From positions 1 to 17,454 of the forward strand of contig JAFAEC010000036.1 of NCBI GenBank assembly GCA_023424215.1: a stretch of DNA of 17,454 nucleotides, read 5' to 3'. The stretch is from Pseudomonadota bacterium. GTDB lineage: Bacteria; Pseudomonadota; Alphaproteobacteria; Caulobacterales; Caulobacteraceae. Positions within the stretch are counted from its first letter, which is position 1; each line of letters opens with the position of its first letter. The position numbers and the translations under genes were made by a program. The notes under the pieces were generated by a model. The model made no database searches and was not told the origin of the DNA. It was given only the letters and a program-made list of their open reading frames with translations. Shown here piece after piece: positions 12,997 through 17,454 of this stretch.

Positions 12997-14349
12997 ATGA
13001 GCTCCCCGCCTGACGCCGCCTCCCCCGACATCCTGCCCGATCTCGTCGCCGCCGCCCTGAAGGCGGGGGCCGACGCCGCCGAGGCCGTCGCCTCCGAACG
13101 CGCCTCCCTCTCGGTCGGCGTCCGCAACGGCGCGCTGGAGGATGTCGAGCGCGAGGAGAGCCGCGACCTCGGCCTGCGCGTCTTCGTCGGCCGCCGTCAG
13201 GCCACCGTTTCCGCCTCCGACCTGTCCGAGGCCACGCGCGCGCGGCTCGTCGAGCGCGCCGTGGCCATGGCGAAGCTCGCCCCGGAAGATCCCTGGGCCT
13301 CGCTCGCGCCGCAGGACCGACTCGCCCGGGCGCCGTTCGCTGATCTCGACCTGTTCGACCCGGCCGAACGCGGGGCCGCCGAGCTGGAGGCCGCCGCCGC
13401 CGAGGCCGAGGCCGTCGCCCTGGCCGTCGACGGTGTGGCCCGCTCCGAGGGCGGCCACGCCGCCGCCTCCACCAGCCGCTGGCGTCTGGTCACCTCGCAT
13501 GGCTTCGACGGCGCCTGGCAGGGCTCGGCCTTCTCGCTCGGCGTCGGCGTCATCGCCGAGAAGGACGGCGCCATGGAGCGCGGCGGCGAGCACCGCGCCG
13601 TGCGCCACCTCTCCGACCTTCCGACGCCGGAGACCATCGGCGCCGAGGCCGCCCGCCGCGCCGTCGCCCGCGTCGGCCCGCGCAAGATCGCCTCGACCAC
13701 CGCCCCGGTGATCTTCGAGAACCGCGTCGCCGCCCAGGTCCTGTCGCCCCTGCTCGGCGCCATCTCCGGTCCGTCGATCGCGCGGGGCACCTCCTTCCTG
13801 AAGGACCGTCTCGGCCAGCCGGTGCTGCCGGCCGGCGTCGACCTGATCGACGATCCGTTCCGGCTGCGCGGCCTCGGTTCCGCCCCGTTCGACGACGAGG
13901 GGGTCGAGGTGACCCGACGCGCCATCGTCGAGCGCGGCGTGCTGACCACCTGGCTGCTCAACACCGCCTCCGCCGCCCAGCTCGGCCTGGCGTCCACCGG
14001 CCACGCCTCGCGCGGCCTCGCCGGCCCGCCCGGCGTCTCGACCCACAACCTGCACCTCGAGCCCGGCGACCGCGACCTCGCCGGCCTCATGGCCGACGCG
14101 GGCGCCGGCCTGCTCATCACCTCCATGTTCGGCCCGTCGCTGAACGCCAACACCGGCGACTGGTCCGCGGGCGTCTCCGGCTTCTGGTTCGCGGGCGGCG
14201 AGATCGCCTACCCGGTCAGCGAGATCACCGTCGCCGGCAATCTCAAGGACCTGTGGGCCCGTCTGGTCCCCGGCTCGGATCTCGAGTTCCGCGGCAGCTT
14301 CAACAGCCCGTCCCTGCTGTTCGACGCGGTGGCCATCGCCGGCAAATGA
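12997..14349 (+). CDS. pmbA: TldE/PmbA-family metalloprotease subunit
   Basis: A 450-residue protein of the TldD/PmbA (TldE) family. TldE pairs with TldD to form a protease that degrades unfolded peptides and matures certain modified peptides such as microcin B17; TldE lacks the HExxxH zinc motif, which TldD supplies. Here no HExxxH is seen, in keeping with TldE. Family marks are the N-terminal GADAAEAVASERASLSVGVRNGALEDVEREESRDLGLRVFVGRR, the central APVIFENRVAAQVLSPLLGAISGPSIARGTSFLKDRLG and the C-terminal LLITSMFGPSLNANTGDWSAGVSGFWFAGGEIAYPVSEITVAGNL. Length is normal. The ATG at 12997 has only a weak GGGG nearby. The stop overlaps the next gene as ATGA, so the phosphatase-family gene is coupled to it. 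No tldD lies in the window. Confidence 0.95.
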   Translation: MSSPPDAASPDILPDLVAAALKAGADAAEAVASERASLSVGVRNGALEDVEREESRDLGLRVFVGRRQATVSASDLSEATRARLVERAVAMAKLAPEDPWASLAPQDRLARAPFADLDLFDPAERGAAELEAAAAEAEAVALAVDGVARSEGGHAAASTSRWRLVTSHGFDGAWQGSAFSLGVGVIAEKDGAMERGGEHRAVRHLSDLPTPETIGAEAARRAVARVGPRKIASTTAPVIFENRVAAQVLSPLLGAISGPSIARGTSFLKDRLGQPVLPAGVDLIDDPFRLRGLGSAPFDDEGVEVTRRAIVERGVLTTWLLNTASAAQLGLASTGHASRGLAGPPGVSTHNLHLEPGDRDLAGLMADAGAGLLITSMFGPSLNANTGDWSAGVSGFWFAGGEIAYPVSEITVAGNLKDLWARLVPGSDLEFRGSFNSPSLLFDAVAIAGK

Positions 14350-15140
14350 GCGACCTCGCGGCTGAGCTCGACCTCATCCGCGCCGCCGCGGCCGAGGCGG
14401 GGCGCCTCGCCCTCGCGGAGCGGGAAAGGGGTCTCAAGGTCTGGTCGAAGTCCGGCGGCTCGCCGGTCACCTCGGCGGACCTGGCGGTCGACCGCCTGCT
14501 CCGCGACGTTCTGCTGGGTGCCCGCCCCGACTACGGCTGGCTGTCCGAGGAGACGGCCGACGGCCCGGACCGCCTGGCGCGCCGCCGCGTCTTCGTGGTC
14601 GACCCCATCGACGGCACCGTCGCCTATATAAAGAACAAGCCGTGGTGGTGCATCCCCATCGCCGTGGTCGAGGACGGTCGCCCGGTCGCGGCCGTCATCC
14701 ACGCCCCGGCCCTCGGCGAGACCTTCGCCGCGACGCTCGGCGGCGGGGCCACCCTCGACGGTGCGCCGATCAGCGCCTCCGACACGACCGATCTCGACGA
14801 CGCGGCCGTGCTGGCAGACGCCCGTCTGCTGGAAGGCCCGCACTGGCCCGAGCCGTGGCCCGCGATGCGCTTCGAGAAGCGCAACGCCATCGCCTACCGC
14901 ATGGCCCTGGTCGCCGCTGGCGCTTTCGACGCGGCCATCGCCCTCACGCCCAAGTGGGATTGGGACGTCTGCGCCGGCGCCCTCGTCGTCGAGGAGGCCG
15001 GCGGCCGGGTCAGCGACCACCATGGCGGCGCCTGGCGTTTCAATCGCCCCGACCCGCGCCAGCACAGCCTCGTCTGCGCCGCCCCGGCCCTCCACGCCCA
15101 GATCGTGCGCCGGACCGCGCCGATACCGCTCGTCGGCTGA
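14346..15140 (+). CDS. Inositol monophosphatase-family enzyme, CysQ-like
   Basis: A 264-residue Mg2+/Li+-sensitive phosphatase of the inositol monophosphatase superfamily. All metal-binding residues are visible: E68 (WLSEET), D86 and D89 in VVDPIDGT, D45 in VTSAD, and D207 in KWDWDVCAGALVVEEAGG. The sequence resembles alphaproteobacterial CysQ (3'(2'),5'-bisphosphate nucleotidase, which clears pAp from sulfate assimilation), but activity on inositol phosphates cannot be excluded, so no symbol is given. The start at ATG 14346 overlaps the pmbA stop by 4 bases (ATGA), and the product is therefore co-translated; a longer in-frame start at 14253 lies wholly inside pmbA. The pmbA/cysQ pairing occurs in relatives as far as I recall. 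Confidence 0.92.
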   Translation: MSDLAAELDLIRAAAAEAGRLALAERERGLKVWSKSGGSPVTSADLAVDRLLRDVLLGARPDYGWLSEETADGPDRLARRRVFVVDPIDGTVAYIKNKPWWCIPIAVVEDGRPVAAVIHAPALGETFAATLGGGATLDGAPISASDTTDLDDAAVLADARLLEGPHWPEPWPAMRFEKRNAIAYRMALVAAGAFDAAIALTPKWDWDVCAGALVVEEAGGRVSDHHGGAWRFNRPDPRQHSLVCAAPALHAQIVRRTAPIPLVG

Positions 15141-15184
15141 AGCCGCCGGCGCGCGGGCAGCCGGCGCAAATCCACGTCTCCCGG

Positions 15185-15198
15185 TTGATCCAGGTCAC
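15185..15198 (+). promoter_or_regulatory. Degenerate FNR/FixK-type box upstream of the YXWGXW lipoprotein
   Basis: TTGATCCAGGTCAC differs from TTGA-N6-TCAA at the last base only. A weak -10 candidate CATGGT (15221-15226, three of six) is centred exactly 32 bp from the box centre, like the boxes at 2912 and 3431, and the start would fall near 15233, 22 bases before the ATG. Because the box is imperfect, this is a hint, not a call. Confidence 0.3.
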
Positions 15199-15254
15199 GG
15201 CGCGCCTCGCCCGACCGGCCCATGGTGCGAGCGAAGGTCGAAAGGAGCTACCGA

Positions 15255-15605
15255 ATGAAGGCGCGTCGACTTCTGCCGCTCGCTGCGGCCGCCGCGGCCC
15301 TGGCCCTGGCGGGTTGCCACCACGGCTATTACGGACCCGGCCCGATCGGCGGCCTCGGGGTTGTCTATATCCGCACGGCGCCGCCGCCGCCCCGCTACGT
15401 GCCGCGCCCGCCGCCGCCGTCGCCGACCGCGATCTGGATCGACGGCTACTGGAACTGGACCGGGGTCACCTTCGTCTGGGTCGACGGCTACTGGGATCGC
15501 AATCCGCCGCCGGGTCGCACGTGGGAGCCGGGCGGCTGGGTGCAGGCGCCGCAGGGCTGGTACCGCCAACCGGGCCGGTGGGTGGAGCGGCGCGGGAGGC
15601 GCTGA
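15255..15605 (+). CDS. YXWGXW-repeat lipoprotein
   Basis: A 116-residue small lipoprotein. The signal peptide ends in the lipobox LALAGC, with C21 the lipidated cysteine. The mature part begins HHGYYGPGP, passes through a proline-rich linker (TAPPPPRYVPRPPPPSP), then shows three Trp/Gly/Tyr repeats of the WxxGYW type: IWIDGYWNW, VWVDGYWDR and WEPGGWVQAPQGWYRQPGRW. Such YXWGXW proteins are common and generally anchored in the outer membrane, and their role is unknown. AAAGGAG (15241-15247) seven bases before ATG 15255 fixes the start. It lies 114 bases after the phosphatase gene and is followed by a spacer that holds long G and C runs. A degenerate FNR-type box lies upstream. Confidence 0.9.
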   Translation: MKARRLLPLAAAAAALALAGCHHGYYGPGPIGGLGVVYIRTAPPPPRYVPRPPPPSPTAIWIDGYWNWTGVTFVWVDGYWDRNPPPGRTWEPGGWVQAPQGWYRQPGRWVERRGRR

Positions 15606-15653
15606 ATCGGATCAGGCCGGCGAAGTCTCCCCTTCGGTAGCCGGTCCTGGGTC

Positions 15654-15702
15654 GGGGGGGGGGGCGGGGAGAACGCGGCCCCCCCCACCCCCCCCCCCCC
15701 CC
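15654..15702. repeat. Long G-run/C-run inverted homopolymers
   Basis: The spacer 15606-15823 (218 bases, no gene seen) holds G11 (15654-15664), C, G4, a 9-base gap, then C8 (15679-15686), A, and C15 (15688-15702). The two sides can pair as a very stable GC hairpin and, on single strands, could fold as G-quadruplex or i-motif. Such runs slip in replication and are hard to sequence, so the run lengths may not be exact. No start codon lies close by, so translation phase-variation is unlikely. It may act as a terminator for the lipoprotein gene. Confidence 0.85.
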
Positions 15703-15823
15703 GCGACAAGTTCGTCGGGAATGCGGGGCGCGATCCCCGAGGCTTCATTCGGCCGATCCTTGAACCGGCGGCGCACAGCGCCTATTCCGCTCGCGCCGCG
15801 ACCCCTCCCAGCCCGGACCTGCC

Positions 15824-16066
15824 ATGACCGCCGAAACCCAGACGCCCCAGTTGCTCCATCTCGTCATCGGCGGGGAACTTCGCCACCTCGACGCGCCGGT
15901 GTTCCGCGATCTGTCGAAGGTGGAGTTCGTCGGCGCCTTCCCGAACTACGAGGAGGCCCGCAAAGCGTGGAAGGCCCGGGCCCAGGCCACGGTCGACAAC
16001 GCCCACATGCGCTATTTCATCCTCCACGCCCACCGGCTGATCGACCCGCGCGGCGACGGCCAGTAG
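15824..16066 (+). CDS. DUF4170 family protein
   Basis: An 80-residue soluble protein matching DUF4170, a short alphaproteobacterial family: LLHLVIGGELRHLDAPVFRDLSKVEFVGAFPNYEEARKAWKARAQATVDNAHMRYFILHAHRLIDP. The fold reads as one alpha/beta unit with no signal peptide or membrane helix, and length is normal. Function is unknown to me; in many relatives the gene sits beside cysQ-type and lipid A/KDO genes, and here the cysQ-like gene is two genes upstream, with the YXWGXW lipoprotein and the homopolymer spacer between them. The ribosome binding site is weak (CCGGACCT upstream of ATG 15824). The start follows the usual M-T-A-E-T opening. Confidence 0.85.
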   Translation: MTAETQTPQLLHLVIGGELRHLDAPVFRDLSKVEFVGAFPNYEEARKAWKARAQATVDNAHMRYFILHAHRLIDPRGDGQ

Positions 16067-16129
16067 ACGGAACCCGGGCGGCGGCTGGCGCGCTTTGCCC
16101 GTGACAGCCACGCTATGGAGGGCCCGCCC

Positions 16130-16318
16130 ATGACCACCACCCTGATCGTCGTCGTTCTGCTGGTCATCGGCGTGGGCATCGTGCTGTGGGCCGTGCGTCG
16201 CAAGCCCGCCGACCGGCCGAACCCGCTCCCCGGCGAAAGCGACACCGCCTGGAACGATCCGGTGACCCGCGCCGACGCCGCCCCGCCGCCCCGCGCCGAT
16301 CCGGACCCTCGCCCGTGA
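16130..16318 (+). CDS. Small single-helix membrane protein
   Basis: A 62-residue protein that I do not recognise. Residues 3-23 form one clear transmembrane helix (TTTLIVVVLLVIGVGIVLWAV), followed by a basic RRKPADRP stop-transfer and a short proline/aspartate-rich cytoplasmic tail (DTAWNDPVTRADAAPPPRADP). ATG 16130 has GGAGGG (16117-16122) seven bases upstream; an ATG at 16115 falls at that ribosome site and is less likely. Its TGA overlaps the GTG start of the next small gene as GTGA, so the two are translationally coupled. A partner or regulatory subunit is a guess; nothing in the sequence tells the function. Confidence 0.72.
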   Translation: MTTTLIVVVLLVIGVGIVLWAVRRKPADRPNPLPGESDTAWNDPVTRADAAPPPRADPDPRP

Positions 16319-16536
16319 CCCTGTTCGGGCGCACGCTCGGACCGGAGGAGATCGCCGGGCTCGTCCTCATGCTCGGGACGCTGGCCCTGTGGCTGTTCGC
16401 CCTCCGCGGCGAGCGCGACTGGCGGAACCGGTTCCGGCGCTGGGAGGCCGACCGCAAGGCGCGCCGCGAGGCTGAATCTGGAGCCCGCGCCCCCGAAGAG
16501 CCGCCCTCGGGTCCGGTCCGCGGCCCCTGGGGCTGA
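16315..16536 (+). CDS. Small single-helix membrane protein with basic tail
   Basis: A 73-residue protein that I do not recognise. The GTG start at 16315 overlaps the preceding stop (GTGA); the longer in-frame reading from 16186 would lie within the other membrane gene and is a shadow. After MTLFGRTLGPEEIAG comes one transmembrane helix (GLVLMLGTLALWLFAL, about residues 15-30). A strongly charged amphipathic tail follows (RDWRNRFRRWEADRKARREAESG), then a proline-rich end. Coupling suggests that it works with the 62-residue neighbour. Its stop TGA touches the stop of the convergent phosphatase gene (TGATCA, 16534-16539), with no spacer. Confidence 0.6.
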   Translation: MTLFGRTLGPEEIAGLVLMLGTLALWLFALRGERDWRNRFRRWEADRKARREAESGARAPEEPPSGPVRGPWG

Positions 16537-17202
16537 TCACTCCCGGCGCAGCAGCTTCTCGGTCAGCAGCGTGCCCCACCACTGCGCCTTGAACTCGGCC
16601 CGGATCGCCCTGGGGTCGTAGGCATCGCTGTCCACCCAGTCGATGAAGCTGACCCCGGTCGGCTCGACCTCCCGGAGGTACTTCTCCAGCGTGTAATCCA
16701 GCACCCCGGTCAGCCCCTCGCGGTGGTGCAGGTACTTCTTGTCCAGCTGGCGGATGGCCTCCGAGATCGGCTCGCCCAGGTGGAAATGGCGGTACAGCAC
16801 CGCCATCATCCCGGCCCGGTCCGCCCCCGACTTGCAGTGGATCAGCACCGGATACTCGATGGTCCGGAACAGCTCCCGCGCCCGATGAATCCGGTCCCGC
16901 TGCGGCGGGTCGCGACTGTCCAGCGGCGCGTCGATCAGGGTCAGTCCAAGTCGCGCGCAGGCGTCCTTCTCCAGCGCATAGTAGGCCTCGTCCCGCGCCC
17001 CGCGCAGGTTGATCACGGTGCGGATGCCCTGATCCTTCCACCACGCCAGTTGCCGCGGCGACGGCTGGTTGGTCCGCACCAGGTCCGGCCCGAGCCAGTG
17101 GGCGTTCATGAACCAGCGCCGCAGGAAGGCGTGGTCCTTCCAGACATAGTCCCACCGCGCCCTGAAGCGGCCCGACGGGGTGGAAAGGTCATAGCGGGAC
17201 AT
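16537..17202 (-). CDS. Tyrosine-protein phosphatase-like protein
   Basis: A 221-residue cytoplasmic protein with a cysteine-based protein phosphatase loop: VLIHCKSGADRAGMM carries the HCxxGxxR signature with nucleophile C123 and R129. An upstream LIDAPLDSRDPP loop holds the likely general acid D95. The N-terminal segment DLVRTNQPSPRQLAWWKDQGIRTVINLRG is typical of dual-specificity or tyrosine phosphatases of the bacterial DSP type. The C-terminal segment GVSFIDWVDSDAYDPRAIRAEFKAQWWG is not a domain I can name. ATG 17202 was chosen over the upstream in-frame GTG 17223 because it gives the better start; neither has a clear Shine-Dalgarno sequence. It converges on the tiny membrane gene pair with zero intergenic bases. 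The substrate is unknown. Confidence 0.9.
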   Translation of the reverse strand: MSRYDLSTPSGRFRARWDYVWKDHAFLRRWFMNAHWLGPDLVRTNQPSPRQLAWWKDQGIRTVINLRGARDEAYYALEKDACARLGLTLIDAPLDSRDPPQRDRIHRARELFRTIEYPVLIHCKSGADRAGMMAVLYRHFHLGEPISEAIRQLDKKYLHHREGLTGVLDYTLEKYLREVEPTGVSFIDWVDSDAYDPRAIRAEFKAQWWGTLLTEKLLRRE

Positions 17203-17297
17203 GCGGGGGAGATAGCCTGTCACGGGCCCGGCGTCATGCGGGTCGCGCCGTGGGTGTGCCGGTCAGGGTCGCGCGCGCGGCCCGCCCCTTGCCCCCT

Positions 17298-17316
17298 CTC
17301 CTTCAAGTTGAAGGAG
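17298..17316 (+). promoter_or_regulatory. Inverted repeat containing the ribosome binding site of the last gene
   Basis: CTCCTTCAA (17298-17306), a single G, then TTGAAGGAG (17308-17316): a perfect 9-bp inverted repeat. The 3' arm ends in AAGGAG, an ideal Shine-Dalgarno sequence 8 bases before the ATG at 17325. In RNA a 7-bp stem with an AAGTT loop would hide the ribosome site. This could be an RNA-level switch or, as DNA, a repressor operator. Confidence 0.6.
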
Positions 17317-17324
17317 TCTGTCCC

Positions 17325-17454
17325 ATGACGATACATCCCTGGGTCGCAACGACGGCGGCCGCCCTCGTGCTGGCGGCCGGCCCGGCCATGGCCGGGGAAC
17401 GCGGCGGGCCGGTCAGCCCGCCGGGCTGCGGCGGCGGCTGCGGCCATCATCGCC
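17325..17454 (+). CDS. Small secreted Gly/Cys/His-rich protein, N-terminal part
   Basis: Partial gene, cut by the window end after 43 codons. The visible protein is MTIHPWVATTAAALVLAAGPAMAGERGGPVSPPGCGGGCGHHR. A signal peptide runs through residue 23 (cleavage after AMA). The exported part is rich in glycine and has two cysteines in CGGGC followed by GHH, a pattern suggesting metal binding, though too little is visible to assign it. Its ribosome site is ideal (AAGGAG) but lies within a perfect inverted repeat (17298-17316). I cannot name a family from this fragment. Confidence 0.7.
   Translation, partial: MTIHPWVATTAAALVLAAGPAMAGERGGPVSPPGCGGGCGHHR

Noticed and set aside
15488..15748. 86-codon minus-strand frame running through the homopolymers
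   Set aside because: Its product is mostly poly-Gly/poly-Pro from the G and C runs, and part of it lies opposite the lipoprotein gene.
1..17454. CRISPR arrays, insertion sequences, prophage or integrase genes
   Set aside because: I found no spaced direct repeats, transposase or integrase motifs, and no duplication flanking the tRNA gene.

Overview
The window is GC-rich DNA, about 70% G+C in most places, and dense with genes. The families present (ccoNOQP, DUF2267, DUF3297, DUF4170, YXWGXW lipoprotein, PmbA/TldE next to an inositol-monophosphatase-family gene, and a UbiD decarboxylase) suggest an alphaproteobacterium. A Brevundimonas/Caulobacter-like member of the Caulobacteraceae fits best. 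This assignment comes from recognising families and composition, not from a database search.

Layout. (1) 1-2713, minus strand: the start of the cbb3 cytochrome oxidase operon ccoN-ccoO-ccoQ-ccoP, with ccoP cut by the window edge. (2) 2714-2984: a divergent control region with two FNR/FixK-type boxes, one facing ccoN and one facing a CBS-domain gene. (3) 2985-4981, plus strand: a CBS-pair protein, then a third FNR/FixK-type box, then DUF2267, a host-attachment-family (eRF1-like) protein and a fusion of a ribosome hibernation factor with a cold-shock domain. (4) 5007-6877, minus strand: tRNA-Leu(UAA), a secreted M28 aminopeptidase and a DUF3297 protein. (5) 6995-10620, plus strand: alpha/beta hydrolase, aldo/keto reductase, small XRE-type regulator and UbiD. 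(6) 10732-15140, plus strand: small periplasmic coiled-coil protein, secreted M14-type carboxypeptidase, PmbA/TldE, and a CysQ/inositol-monophosphatase-like enzyme overlapping pmbA. (7) 15255-16536, plus strand: YXWGXW lipoprotein, a long G-run/C-run spacer, DUF4170, and two tiny coupled single-helix membrane proteins. (8) 16537-17202, minus strand: a tyrosine-phosphatase-like protein that abuts the preceding gene tail to tail. (9) 17325 to the end: the start of a small secreted Gly/Cys/His-rich protein whose ribosome binding site lies inside a perfect inverted repeat.

The most interesting part is 2714-4981. Three 14-bp boxes of form TTG(A/C)-N6-(T/G)CAA lie upstream of ccoN, the CBS gene and the DUF2267 operon. 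For the CBS and DUF2267 genes a weak -10 hexamer sits exactly 32 bp from the box centre, the geometry of a class II FNR/FixK promoter. The genes downstream look like translation and energy safeguards: adenylate sensing by CBS domains, an eRF1-fold protein, and a ribosome hibernation factor carrying its own cold-shock domain. I infer an oxygen-limitation dormancy module transcribed divergently from the high-affinity oxidase. The rest looks like ordinary chromosomal housekeeping and accessory metabolism. I saw no insertion sequences, phage genes or CRISPR repeats.
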